Source: Streptomyces hokutonensis (GTDB lineage: Bacteria; Actinomycetota; Actinomycetes; Streptomycetales; Streptomycetaceae). Taken from it: a stretch of 64,000 bases of DNA. Below, piece by piece: positions 10,828-19,959 of this stretch. The position numbers were made by a program, and so were the translations under genes. The stretch lies in assembly GCF_000376565.1 (NCBI RefSeq), contig NZ_BARG01000018.1:290643-354642 (forward strand), read 5' to 3'. The notes under the pieces were generated by a model. The model saw only the letters and a program-made list of their open reading frames with translations, was not told the origin of the DNA and did not search any database. The number at the start of each line of letters is the position of its first letter. Within the stretch, counting starts at the first letter, position 1.

Positions 10828-11087
10828 TGATTTCGGAAGAACAGGGTCGGCTGGTTGCGGAGGAGTTCCTGCAAGCAAGTCGAAGGCCTAGCGAACCTGA
10901 ACTGGCGATCGACTGGAATCAAGTACGGATAAAGGAGCAAGTTCTTATCGCTCCATACAATTCTTCACAGTTCTTGGCCACGGGTGAGAATCAACTGCTG
11001 GACTGCTGGCCGATTCTCGTGGACCTGGTCTCAGGGAAAGCTCGATTCGGAGAGCTGGAGGAGCGGGGCTTCTGGAAGGAGCCGTAG
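10827..11087 (+). CDS. Immunity protein (Imm35/YrhB-like), 86 aa
   Basis: Small acidic protein starting at the ATG that overlaps the toxin stop (TGATG). It begins MISEEQGRLVAEEFL, continues with a 'VLIAPYNSSQFLATGENQ' stretch, and ends with 'GPILVD-x-SG'-like 'WPILVDLVSGKARF'. This layout resembles Imm35/YrhB immunity proteins that accompany papain-fold toxins. It probably binds and neutralises the toxin domain in the producing cell. The assignment rests on position and pattern resemblance; residues contacting the toxin cannot be deduced. GC is lower than in the RHS body, as is usual for exchangeable toxin-immunity tips. Confidence 0.75.
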   Translation: MISEEQGRLVAEEFLQASRRPSEPELAIDWNQVRIKEQVLIAPYNSSQFLATGENQLLDCWPILVDLVSGKARFGELEERGFWKEP

Positions 11088-11097
11088 CGGATATCTT

Positions 11098-11131
11098 TTC
11101 TGTCGACCCGCAGACAAGCGGGTCGACAGAA
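11098..11131 (+). terminator. Hairpin terminator after the immunity gene
   Basis: A perfect 14-bp stem (11098-11111 pairs with 11118-11131, arms containing CTGTCGACCCGC) with a 6-base loop lies 10 bases after the immunity stop codon. No T-run follows, which is common in Streptomyces. Confidence 0.75.
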
Positions 11132-11550
11132 GACTCAGGGCGGCGTCGTTCAGGAGATCTGTCCGTGTTGATGTCGGTTCAGGTCTGAACGGTGGCCAAG
11201 ACCTTCTCTCCGTGTATGGCCAGGGCTTCTCCGCTCAGTGCGTTGTGGCTAACCGGATTTCGTTCGAGGTGTGTGAACCGCCCCGGTTCGAATGGAGACT
11301 CGATTTCGTGAAAGGATCGAGTCATGGCACGACCTTCCCGTTACCCGCCTGCTGAGCAGTCGACGGCAAGCAGGTTGCCTCTCGCCGTCTAGGCAGGCCG
11401 GAAAAGCAGAGACCCCCCGCATTCGACCTGCGGGGGGTCTCTGGCTTCTGGGACACAACGGGCCCCTTTCGGCCTGACCGTGATGTACGCGGCCCGTCCC
11501 CCAAGGCGAGTGAAAGACGAGCCGCCTACTGTCCTGGCCGGTGGCGCTCG
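11132..11550. other. Intergenic stretch, no gene seen
   Basis: About 420 bases with no supported gene. It contains a second strong hairpin at 11407-11443 (listed separately). A 'GGTTCGAAT' near 11285 looks like a tRNA T-loop, but no cloverleaf can be folded around it. Confidence 0.5.
11407..11443. terminator. Strong GC hairpin, probable bidirectional terminator
   Basis: A perfect 14-bp stem (CAGAGACCCCCCGC at 11407-11420 against 11430-11443) with a 9-base loop lies ~110 bases past the end of the leftward gene at 11551. It probably ends that transcription unit. Confidence 0.6.
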
Positions 11551-12598
11551 TCAGCTGATGAAGTCGCTCTTGTAGAAGACGCTGGCGTCGAGAAGGTCGT
11601 CGGGGCTCGCTGCGGTCTTCGACGAGAAGCCGAAGGCCAGTCGCGGCTGGCCCGAGACCATCCAGGTCGCAATGCCCTGCGGTTCGCGGCCGGGCAGCGA
11701 CGCCCCGGCGCTCGTCTCGAAGACGTCGTAGACCGAAGCCCCCGAGTCGTTCAGGTCGAGAGTGACAAGGTACGAGGTGTTGTTCGCGCGGCCGTAGGTC
11801 AGGTAGGCGTACTCCCCGCAGGAGACGATGCCCTGGAAGTAGTCGGTGTCTTCGAGTCCGGGGATCTCGCCGTTGTTCGGGATCGCCCGTTCTACGAGCC
11901 GGTAGCCGTCGCTGAGCCGTCCGGCTACCGCGTCGTCCATGTCGAACACCGCGAGTCGCCAGAGACGCTTGGCGGTCGCGTCCGTCGCGTAACGGATCAG
12001 GAGTCGGTTGCTGTATGTGTCGATCGCCGGCCGGGGGAGCTTGACGAAGCTGGAAATCGTCGGGGTGCGGTCGTAGATGGTGACTGCCGGATGGTCCGAG
12101 TAGTCAAGGGTCAGCCCGGCGACGAACCGGAAACGGGACAGCTTCTCCCCGGCCCCGTTGTCGTCGGAGTCGGAGCCTTCGATCCAGAGATACGGTTCCG
12201 ATCCCGACCCTGTCGACTCCACGCCCATCGACGAACCGTGGCCGAATCCGTGCAGCGCCATGATGTCCAGCACGTTCCCCGAGAGATCGGTCTTGGAGAT
12301 CCACAGATCTCCGTTGTGACCCGTGCTGTCCCCGATCCGGTGCTGCGCGAAGTAGATGTGGCTGTTGACACTGTCGAAGGCGAACGACTGCATGGCCCAG
12401 GTCGGCTGGTGCAGCGGTGCCCGCCAGACCGGATTCCCTCCGGCGCCGGACAGCAGGAAATGCTTGGAGGAAGGCACGGACGCCGCCGCCGACCCCGCCG
12501 CCCCGAGCGAAAACGCTGAACCCGTCGCCGCAACGGCCGCGATCCCCGCCCCAGTTCGCAGAATTCCACGTCTGCTCGGCTGCTGCCGCTGTTCGCTC
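11551..12598 (-). pseudogene. Tat-secreted propeller-like protein, start removed by IS5-type insertion
   Basis: The reading frame encodes a Tat-type signal (SRRGILRTGAGIAAVAATGSA) and about 310 mature residues with repeated short beta-strand motifs ('YLWIEGSDSD', 'YLTYGRAN', 'SYLVTLDLND'). These suggest a beta-propeller-like extracellular protein, similar to secreted proteins of unknown role in Streptomyces. No start codon exists between the Tat motif and the end of the IS element at 12599, and an in-frame stop lies inside the IS, so the 5' end was replaced by the insertion. A GTG at 12477 could start a cytoplasmic version without the signal, but that is unlikely to be functional. Confidence 0.6.
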
Positions 12599-12639
12599 TC
12601 AGTGGGCGGTTCGTGAGTTGATGTCCGTTCCGGACTTGG

Positions 12640-13056
12640 TTACCGCTTCTTGTTGAAGGTGCCGGGCTCGGCCTCGGTGAGGATTCCTAGTGTGACCAGG
12701 CGTTTCATCTTGGCGCGGGTGCGTTCGACGTGTTTTGGCAGCAGCTCGAAGTCGAGGGCCTGACAGATGTCTCGAGCCCTCAGCGGGCCGGTGGTGTCGT
12801 TGAAGACGGCGAGGATGCGCGGGTAGTCCGGGTGCTCGGGCAGCTCCAGACTTCCTGCTGGGGCGACCGTCTGGGCCGGGATCCGGTCGGCGAGGCCGGT
12901 GACGGTCGTGCGGGTGATGGCGAGGTGTTCCAGACGTAGTTCGGCCTCACGGAGCTGGGTCTGCAGGACGTCGATCTGGGTGCGGAGATCGTCGGCCAGG
13001 GCCCGGGCGGCGTCTTCCTGAAGGTCGAGTGCCTGGAGGAGCGGGTTCAGGTTCAC
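12640..13056 (-). CDS. IS-borne accessory protein, coiled-coil/winged-helix-like
   Basis: A 138-residue protein beginning at GTG inside the transposase stop (GTGA overlap). The N-terminus predicts a coiled coil (LLQALDLQEDAARALADDLRT.. followed by LQTQLREAELRLEHL). The C-terminal part (PDYPRILAVFNDTTGPLRARDICQALD...TRAKMKRLVTLGILTEAEPGTF) looks like a winged-helix DNA-binding domain. It travels with this IS type; a role in transposition or its regulation is inferred from position only. Confidence 0.7.
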   Translation of the reverse strand: MNLNPLLQALDLQEDAARALADDLRTQIDVLQTQLREAELRLEHLAITRTTVTGLADRIPAQTVAPAGSLELPEHPDYPRILAVFNDTTGPLRARDICQALDFELLPKHVERTRAKMKRLVTLGILTEAEPGTFNKKR

Positions 13057-13901
13057 GCGCCGGCCACCCGCGGCTCGCGCCAGGTGAGCGTGTTCATGTC
13101 GGTGAGCCGTCGGGCCATAACGTGGGTCATGGCCCAGTAGACGCGTGAGGCGGAGGAGGCCGGGCGGTGTTCGTAGTCGCGGACCAGCCGCCGGTGCAGT
13201 ATCAAGATCCCGAAGGTCTGTTCCACCCGCCACCGCTTCGGCTGCGGGACGAATCCCTGCCCCTCGGGGTTCCGCTGGACGATCTCGACGTCGATGCCGA
13301 GTCCGGCCCCGTGCGTGACGACCTGGTTCTTGAAGCCCTGGTCGACCAGGGCCTTGCTGACCGAGCCGCCGGCCGCGACGGCGACCTGGTCGAGCAGAGT
13401 GATGCCGGCGGCGTTGTCGTGGACACTCGCGGCCAGCACGGTGACGGCGATGACCAGGCCGAGGACGTCCACGGCCAGTCCCCGCTTGCGGCCCGTCACC
13501 CGTTTCGCGGCGTCTTTGCCCGTCGTGGCCGCGGGGACCCCGGTGGCCGCCCGGACAATCTGGGTGTCCAGGATCACCAGGGTCGGGTCCTCTAATCGCC
13601 GGTTCCTCTCCCGCACCTGGCAGCGCAGGAGTTCATGGATCTGCCGGTCGGTGCCGTCGTCCCGCCAGGCGGCGAAGTAGTAGTACGTCGCGCTCTTCGG
13701 CGGCAGGTCGTTCGGCAACAGGGCCCACTGACAGCCGGTCCGGGACTGGTAGAGGATCGAGTTCACGATCTCCCGCATCGAGTAGCGGCCCTGATGGCCG
13801 CTGACGGAACGATGCCGGTTCTTCCAGGCCGTGAGCACCGGCTCGATCAACGCCCACTGCTCGTCCGTCAAGTCGCTCTGGTACGGCTTGCGTTCACTCA
13901 T
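13053..13901 (-). CDS. IS5-family DDE transposase
   Basis: A 282-residue transposase starting at ATG (MSERKPYQSDLTDEQWAL). It has the IS4/IS5 N-terminal helix-turn-helix region ('SILYQSRTGCQWALLP', 'PKSATYYYFAAWRDDG'). The DDE core shows 'LVILDTQIV' for the first Asp, 'LVDQGFKNQVV' for the second, and 'RWRVEQTFGIL' containing the final Glu with the Y/RREK-like helix. It appears complete. The stop overlaps the next GTG by four bases. Confidence 0.9.
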   Translation of the reverse strand: MSERKPYQSDLTDEQWALIEPVLTAWKNRHRSVSGHQGRYSMREIVNSILYQSRTGCQWALLPNDLPPKSATYYYFAAWRDDGTDRQIHELLRCQVRERNRRLEDPTLVILDTQIVRAATGVPAATTGKDAAKRVTGRKRGLAVDVLGLVIAVTVLAASVHDNAAGITLLDQVAVAAGGSVSKALVDQGFKNQVVTHGAGLGIDVEIVQRNPEGQGFVPQPKRWRVEQTFGILILHRRLVRDYEHRPASSASRVYWAMTHVMARRLTDMNTLTWREPRVAGA

Positions 13902-14007
13902 CCCGCCGATCCCAACAGGCCACCGACAGCGGACCGGCACGTTCCGGCTTCGGTCACACCATTAGGCGACACCAGAACAACTCATAGACCCACGAACCGC
14001 CCACTGA

Positions 14008-14481
14008 AGCAACTTCAACAGGAAGCCGCAGCCCAGGCGACTGGGCAGGGGCCCGATTTGGTGTCGGCGACGGGTGGATCTTGGCTGAGCCCGCTACGAG
14101 CCCGGCTCGAATTGAGTCAGCGATGGCATGGGTCCGTCCCGCAGCCCACGGCGCGGGCAGGCGCTGCGAACCACGAATTCTGGCGGTGCTGCTGCGCGGT
14201 AGTCCCGACCTGGATAGATGTCACCGCACTGCAAGCGGCAGCCGATCTCCGCCCGACGCAGCGCCAGTTGGCAGGGAAGACGGCACAGGTATCCGGTGGA
14301 GCTTGGCCATCAGACTGATGGTCAGCATTTTCTTCATCGACGGCTACCGGTCCAACCAGGGCTACCTATCGGCGAGATGGAGCCAGGTCAACGTGATACC
14401 CGACACTCTTGACCTTGATGATCGGTCAACACATGATCCTCACAGCTTCCTGTAAGAAAAGGTTAAGAAAACGGGTGGGGT
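14008..14481. other. Intergenic region with duplicated promoter of the LamG gene
   Basis: No supported gene. From about 14392 the sequence is nearly identical to 385-474, including the cccgacactcttgacctt stretch and the AAAGGTTAAG-AAAACGGGTGGG segment just before the GTG start. A more diverged match (gatctccgcccgacgca) extends further upstream, near 239 and 14240. Confidence 0.6.
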
Positions 14482-15038
14482 GTGGTTTCACAACAACGGC
14501 GGCACAGTTGGCGCCAGTTGGTGCGGAATGGAGCGATAGCCGTCGCGCTCCTGGCGTGCGCGGTTCCGGTGGCCGGGGCGCCCGCGGCACTCGCCGATGA
14601 CAAGCCGGTCTCGGCAAAGGCTGACAGGACTCCGGAGTCGCAGGCGAGTTCTCTCGCTGCCGAGACCGGCGACCGGGTGATCGTGGACGCGGCGACCACC
14701 GAGTCGTCCCAGGTGTTCGCCAACCCGGACGGCACCTTCACCCAGGAGATGAACGCGGCCCCGGTCCGTGCCCGCAAGGACGACGGAACCTGGGCCCCCA
14801 TCGACACCACCCTCGTACGCGAAGCCGACGGCTCTGCGCGGGCGGAGAACACCACGGCCGGTCTCACCTTCTCGGGCGGCGGCAAGGGCGACGGGCTGGT
14901 CACGCTGAAGGACGAGGGGCACGCGCTGCGGCTCGGCTGGCCCACCGCTCTCCCCGAGCCCCGGCTCGACGGCGCCACCGCCACCTACGCCGGCGTTCTC
15001 CCGGACGTGGACCTGAAGTTGACCGCGCTGGACTCCGG
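14392..15038 (+). repeat. Direct repeat, copy B
   Basis: Second copy of 385-1031, interrupted on its right by the ISAzo13-type element. The signal peptide region has diverged slightly (APAALADDKP instead of ATPALADDRP). Confidence 0.85.
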
Positions 15039-15042
15039 TTAG
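14482..15042 (+). pseudogene. Truncated second copy of the LamG gene
   Basis: 186 residues, about 95% like the N-terminus of the gene at 475, including start, signal peptide and the 'VIVDAATTESSQVFANPDG' region. The frame ends in TAG (15040-15042), and those bases belong to the terminal repeat of the inserted ISAzo13 element. Sequence to the right of the element does not continue the gene, so the 3' part is lost. A short secreted stub may still be made. Confidence 0.85.
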
Positions 15043-16789
15043 GGCTTGCAGAGCATTAACTCGCAGTCTTGATCTCTGGCGTGGTGATGATGCCTGCCTC
15101 GCGTGCTTGATTGAACAGGTCGTCCAGGGTGGCGAGTTGGCGGTCGGCGGGGTGGAGGTCGTGGCCTGCAGTTGCCAGCAGTTCCCGGATGTCCCTCAGG
15201 CGCCGGTTGATCGTCTCGGGCCGGACGTTGAACAGGTCGGCGATAGCGATCTGGGGTAGGCCGTGCCGGTAATGGAGGACGGCGGCCAGGAGGCGGTCGG
15301 CGAGGGTGAGGATCGGGCGGCGTCCGGTGTGGCCGGCGCGTGGCCGGTGGCCGCGTCGTTTGTCCAGGTGGGTTTCGCGCTGGGCCTCGTGGAGGGTGGC
15401 CAACGTGGTGATGAGGGTGTCCCACTCCTGCGGCGGCAGCCCGGTCAGGGCCGGCTGGCAGAGCCAGGAGAGGTCGGGGCTCGGCTGGTCGAAGGGGTCC
15501 GGGGCATCATTGACCTGTGCGTATGCCTCGGGGCGGAGGGTGTAGTTCCAGTCGCCGTGCCAGTCGTGGCGGGTCAGGGGCAGGGCTTTCATCTGCCCGT
15601 CACCGATGCGGATTCCCGTCTCATAGGCGGTGGTATCGAGTTCCGCGTGAACTCTCAGGCCGGTGCGGGTGGTGGTCGCGGCGATGGACTGGACGATGAC
15701 CTCGTGGCTGGTCAGGGGCCTGCCGCGCCAGTTCATGGTGATGTGGGAGAACAGTCGGTGCTCGATCCGGTTCCACTTGGAAGTGCCGGGAGGAAAGTGA
15801 CAGGCAGTGATATCCAGGCCCGTCTCCAGGGCCAGGGCGGCGAGTTCGGCCTTCCAGGCGCGGGTCCGGTAGCCGTTGGAACCGCCCGCATCGGCGGTGA
15901 TCAGCAGTCGTCCGGCCTGCGGATAGTCCTCCTTACCGCGGCCCTTCCACCAGCGGCGGATGGATTCGACGGCGAAGGCGGCGGTGTCATGGTCGGTGCC
16001 GACACTGACCCAGCCGGTGTTCGCGGCCAGGTCGTAGATGCCGTAGGGCACGGCCTTCCCGAGTTCTTTGTCCGGGAAGTCATGGGTGCGACCTGCACGG
16101 GGTCGCCTGCGGGCCGCCACTCACGGCCGCCGTTCCTGTACGGCCCCACGATTTCCTTCTTCTTCGTATCGACACTGATCACCGGGTCCCCGGTGCCGAT
16201 ATGGTCCTTGGCCTGCTCGTTGATGTAGCGGAACTGGCTGTCCCGGTCGGGGTGCTGTCGGCCTTCGATGGTCTTGGCGTTCCCCTGGAGACTGAAGCCT
16301 TCCTCGCGCAGCACGTCGGCGACGGTGTCGGCGGATATCCGGTGACCCTGGCGGGTGAGTTCGGCGGCCAGATGACGCGTGGACTTCGTCGTCCATCGCA
16401 ACGGTGACATCGGATCACCCCGCACATCCGGCTCGACCAGGGCCAGCAACGCCGGACGAAGCCCCAGGTCCAGATCGACAGTCCGCTTGCGGCCTCCGCC
16501 CACCCGGCGCACCCTCCCCAACGGGGCCTTCCCGGATTCCAGTTCATCCGCACCCAGCGACACCGTGGCCTCCCGTACCCCGGCGGCCCGGGCGACCAGC
16601 CTGATCCCGCCACGGCCGAGCGACCGGGCTTCCGCTCCTATCAACAGACGCCGCTGCCGCTCGGCGAGATGCGGGAAGATCGCCTCGAACTTGGCTGCCA
16701 GAGCTTCCCATTGCCCCTCCGATGCGCCCGTACCACGCCAACGAGTCGGCCAGCGGGAAGCTACGGGTTAATGCTCTGCAAGCCCTAAC
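15038..16789 (-). mobile_element. ISAzo13-family insertion sequence, 23-bp perfect inverted repeats
   Basis: The ends match perfectly as inverted repeats over 23 bases: 15038-15060 begins GTTAGGGCTTGCAGAGC and 16767-16789 is its reverse complement. The 1752-bp element carries one leftward transposase, broken by a frameshift. The left flank is the second LamG copy and the right flank is a DUF2637 fragment, so the two sides were not contiguous originally or were joined by a deletion. Confidence 0.9.
15056..16722 (-). pseudogene. ISAzo13-type transposase, frameshifted
   Basis: The rightward part encodes the N-terminal domain through 'VISVDTKKKEIVGPYRNGGREW'. The remainder continues in another frame from 'THDFPDKELGKAVPYGIYD' to the C-terminus. 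Alignment with the second copy (GTCGACACCCACGACTT near 62819 against GTCGCACCCATGACTT here) shows one missing base around position 16094. The DDE core ('ITADAGGSNGYR', 'SKWNRIEHRLFS') and a C-terminal helix-turn-helix extension are present but out of frame with the N-terminus. The start codon is unclear. Confidence 0.85.
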
Positions 16790-17285
16790 TACCCGGCCTT
16801 GGGGCAAGGCCCCATCTCTATGGCCGCTGTCAGTTGACGGTCTACTCCTATTGGCGACGGCTGGTGTCCTGAAGCAGCCGACTGCGCGTGACCGACGCAC
16901 GCGGTACGTGGTGCGGCTGGCCGTTCTCCTGGGGATCGCTGTCTCCCTCGCGGCCAACATGGCCGCGGCGCCGGCCCTGGCGTGGAAGCCGGTCCTGGTG
17001 GCGGGGTGGCCGCCGGTGGCTCTTCTGCTGGCGGTGGAGCTTCTTGCCGACCACTCCGGTGATCAGACCAAGAGCGCGGTCGCGGAGCCATTCTTGGACG
17101 AACGTGCCGGAGTTGGCGATCCTCTTCTTGCGCGCGCCCGGCAAGTGGACGCTCGCCACCGGGAGTTGCATGAGCGGCTCGTCTCGGCGGAGTCGCTGCG
17201 CAAGGAATTGCGTATCGGCGCGGCACGGTCGAGGGAGTTGGTGGCGTTGGTGCGTGCGAGTTGTAATGGACACGTTCATGGTTGA
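16790..17285 (+). pseudogene. DUF2637 (SpdA-like) membrane protein fragment
   Basis: The frame reads 'SVDGLLLLATAGVLKQPTARDRR', then 'YVVRLAVLLGIAVSLAANMAAAPALAW' and 'PPVALLLAVELL', two hydrophobic segments typical of DUF2637 proteins. These occur in Streptomyces conjugative plasmids and integrative elements. The N-terminal helices are cut off by the IS end at 16789. The tail (RELVALVRASCNGHVHG) also looks aberrant. I read it as a remnant of an integrated conjugative element rather than a working gene. Confidence 0.65.
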
Positions 17286-17397
17286 GTAGCCAGCGTACAG
17301 CCCGACTCGTCTGCCATCGGGGCCAGTGACCTGGGTACGTCCCCGGATAGGCGTGACCTCGGTGGGCCGACCTGTGCCGGGGCTCGATTCGACATCG

Positions 17398-17830
17398 CCC
17401 TGGCCTCCCAGAGTGCCCCTGAGCGAGGCCGTCGGCGCGATCCTGGTCACGGCGGAGGACTGCACCGGTTACGACGACGAGCAGTCGTTCGGCGGCTGGA
17501 TCGACGCCGACCGGGACGGCTGCAGCACCCGCGGACGTCTTGCTCGCCGAGGTCGTCGAACCACCGATCGTGACCGGCCTGTGCATCCCTGACCGGTGGC
17601 CGCTGGTACTCCTGGTACGACGACATCTCGATCGACGTCCCGCGTGGCCTGGACATCAACCTCCTCCCGTTCACCGAGGCCTGGGACTCCGGCGCATCCG
17701 CCTGGAGCCAATCGGAGTCCCGCTACTTCGCGGCCAACTGGACCGCCCTCAAACTGCAATGCGCTCGGGCGACCTGGCCGAGCAGGAGACCTTGGCCCGC
17801 ACCGCCGCCGTATGTCGCGACACGGACGTC
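17398..17830 (+). pseudogene. Secreted HNH-type nuclease remnant with frameshifts
   Basis: Pieces of one protein family appear in three successive frames: 'YDDEQSFGGWIDADRDGCSTR' (from ~17470), 'DVLLAEVVEPPIVTG' (~17535) and 'GRWYSWYDDISIDVPRGLDI' with 'LPFTEAWDSGASAWS' (~17595-17710). These resemble actinobacterial HNH endonuclease-family proteins (D-x-DGCDTR ... GRWYSYYD ... DIDHLVPLAEAWDSGA). The DIDH catalytic site now reads DINLL, so the His is gone. At least two frameshifts are needed to join the pieces. Confidence 0.65.
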
Positions 17831-17883
17831 GTCATCAACATAATGTGATCGCGTTGTGGCTCGATATCCGCTAAACAGTCGCC

Positions 17884-19134
17884 GTGACTGATGCCTATCC
17901 CCTCCGTCCTGTCATCGACGGTGAGTTCGCGACGTGGGCCCGCATGATCGCCAACGCGTACGGCAGTGACTGGTCTGATGAGGAACTCGCCCATATACGC
18001 GCCGCCATCGAGCTGGACCGCACAATCGCCGCGTTCGACAGGAACACGCCCGTAGGAGGAGCCGCGCTCTACACCCGGTCGCTCACTGTCCCAGGCGCTG
18101 TGCTTCCGATCGCAGGCGTTACTTGGGTCGGCGTGGCCCCGACACATAGGCGCCGCGGCATCCTCACCTCGCTGATGCGTGAGCAGCTGACCGGCCTGCA
18201 CGAGTCTAGCGGCGAGCCGATTGCCGCGCTTGGCCCTTCGGAGGCGGCGATCTATGGCCGCTTTGGCTACGGCCCGGCCACCTTCGCGAACCAGCTCCGC
18301 TGTGAGAAGCGGTCCATGCTCTTCCGCCCCGGAACCGACTGCGGCAGTGGAAGCATCCTGCTTCTGGACCCCGAGGCGGCCCGGCCCTTGATCGAGAAGG
18401 TTTACGACCAGGTCCGGACCGGCTCGATCGCCTGGCCCGACCGAGCCGAGCGGTTCTGGGACAGTCGGTTGGCCGATCCGCCGCACTCACGCGGCGGCGC
18501 GACATCGCTGCGATATGCCGTGCACCGCGACCGGGGCGGCGATACCACCGGGTACGTGCTCTACAGGATCAACGATGCGCAGGACGCACTGGGCAACGAC
18601 ACGAGTGCAGTGCGGATCGTGGAATTGGCTGCCGCCACCCGGCAGGCTTACGCCGCTCTGTGGAGCTTCCTTGCCGGAATCGACCTGGTGCCGTGGATCG
18701 AGTACGAGGCAGCCGTGGACGAGCCGCTGCCGCACCTGTTGACCGACCGGCGGGCGGTCCGATCGACTATGGTCGACCGGCTGTGGGTGCGTCTGGTCGA
18801 TGTCGATCGGGCCCTGGCCGGGCGCCGCTACTCCACCCCGCTGGATGTGGTTCTGGACATCAAGGACGACTTCTGCCAATGGAACTCCGGTCGCTACCGG
18901 TTGCAGGCCGAAGGGGACGCGGTTGTCTGCGAGCGTACGAAAGATCCCGCTGACCTCCAACTCACCGCGTCCGAGCTGGGAGCGGCCTTTCTCGGCGGCA
19001 CAACGTTCGCCTCCCTCGCATCCGCAGGCTTAGTCCGGGAACTGCGATCTGGCACGTTGACCCGCACCACGCGCGCTTTCCGCGCCGACCGCGAGCCCTT
19101 CTATCCCGGAGGCTGGGCGTTCCCCGCCTACTGA
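17884..19134 (+). CDS. Eis-like N-acetyltransferase
   Basis: A 416-residue protein of the Eis/GNAT family, the usual length for Eis homologues. The first GNAT domain has the acetyl-CoA loop 'VGVAPTHRRRGILTSLM', followed by 'ALGPSEAAIYGRFGYGPAT'. The second GNAT-like half and a sterol-carrier-like C-terminal domain (LDVVLDIKDDFC..GRYRLQ...ELGAAFLGG) follow. The C-terminal carboxylate-ending tail (GWAFPAY) is also typical of the family. Eis enzymes acetylate amines, including aminoglycosides. It starts at GTG after debris and looks intact, with no operon partner. It might protect against an amine-containing product, but that is only a suggestion. Confidence 0.85.
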   Translation: MTDAYPLRPVIDGEFATWARMIANAYGSDWSDEELAHIRAAIELDRTIAAFDRNTPVGGAALYTRSLTVPGAVLPIAGVTWVGVAPTHRRRGILTSLMREQLTGLHESSGEPIAALGPSEAAIYGRFGYGPATFANQLRCEKRSMLFRPGTDCGSGSILLLDPEAARPLIEKVYDQVRTGSIAWPDRAERFWDSRLADPPHSRGGATSLRYAVHRDRGGDTTGYVLYRINDAQDALGNDTSAVRIVELAAATRQAYAALWSFLAGIDLVPWIEYEAAVDEPLPHLLTDRRAVRSTMVDRLWVRLVDVDRALAGRRYSTPLDVVLDIKDDFCQWNSGRYRLQAEGDAVVCERTKDPADLQLTASELGAAFLGGTTFASLASAGLVRELRSGTLTRTTRAFRADREPFYPGGWAFPAY

Positions 19135-19139
19135 GCCTT

Positions 19140-19660
19140 TCAGTGTTGCCGCTTCAGCGCGAGGACGGCCGCGGCGATTGACCTCATTCGATTCGGGCTG
19201 TATGAGGATCTGCGGAAGATGCGCCAGGACTTCAGGTGGGCGACGCCGCGTTCGACCCGTGCCCGTGCTGCGACAGCGAGCGGTTGACGGTTCGTTGAGT
19301 CGGCGTGAGCTCGCGGCCCGGCGGATGTCTGAGAGGTGTCGTCACCCATGAGCCGGCCCCCCATACGCGAGAGTGCCGTCCAGCAGCACGTAGTCGGGGG
19401 CGGCTTCTCGCAGGGCGCGCAGCCCGGCGCGCGGTCGGCGAGCAAGCCGATCACTGCAGCCGTGTAGGCGTGGGCGGTGCCGACGGAGATACCAAAGTCT
19501 GCCGCGAGTTGGGCGAGAATGTCGTGCCGGCCCTGGTACACCAGCCCGACCAGGGCACATTGGTGCGGCGGGACCTAGCAGCGGCGGTCACCCTCCCGGG
19601 TGACGATGAGCAGTGTGACCCCCTTGACCACCGAGTGGTAGGTCGAGGGTGGCAAGATCG
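19140..19660 (-). pseudogene. IS5-type transposase remnant (internal deletion)
   Basis: The N-terminal helix-turn-helix part ('[32 protein letters not shown]') is followed by a broken region carrying 'APDYVLLDG' in another frame. It is then joined to the C-terminal piece '[20 protein letters not shown]'. The DDE core between them is missing. It lies immediately after the Eis-like gene, tail to tail. Confidence 0.65.
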
Positions 19661-19940
19661 AAAACCAACAGGGCTCCTGCGCCAGCTAGAGGGTGTCTGA
19701 GAAGTCCCGTTCAGCGCGGTCGAGCGCGCCCAGGCATCCGCGGCGGAAGATCATCGATGCCCTCGCCTACTGGATCCGGGCCGGCTGCGACTGGCGACTG
19801 CTCCCGCATGACTTCCCCTGGCAGACCGTCTATCACTACTGGCGGCAGTGGCGGATCGAGGGCCGCTGGGAGGAGATGCTGGCCGCTCAGCACCCCGCGA
19901 CGACTCGGCCGCCAATTGGGATGCGCGAACTGAATCGCTC
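19649..19940 (+). pseudogene. IS5-family transposase N-terminal fragment
   Basis: Reads 'HPRRKIIDALAYWIRAGCDWRLLPHDFPWQTVYHYWRQW', the standard N-terminus of IS4/IS5 (DUF4096-type) transposases. The similarity then ends and is replaced by IS110-like sequence. It is a nested fragment. Confidence 0.7.
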
Positions 19941-19959
19941 GTATGGATGCGTCAGCGAG

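Larger units (their letters stand above)
12599..14007 (-). mobile_element. IS5-family insertion sequence with 17-bp perfect terminal inverted repeats
   Basis: The left end TCAGTGGGCGGTTCGTG (12599-12615) and right end CACGAACCGCCCACTGA (13991-14007) are perfect inverted repeats and bracket two leftward genes: a DDE transposase and a short accessory reading frame. The length is about 1.4 kb. I see no convincing target duplication outside the repeats. If the element is removed, the downstream Tat gene frame stays open leftward across the junction (TTG AAG TTG CTG AGC GAA), consistent with insertion near the start of that gene. Confidence 0.85.

Noticed and set aside
11270..11300. Possible tRNA T-arm (GGTTCGAAT)
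   Set aside because: No acceptor, D or anticodon stems can be paired around it.
12091..12519. Long rightward open frame over the Tat-secreted gene
   Set aside because: Antisense shadow; the leftward frame has the Tat signal and codon bias.
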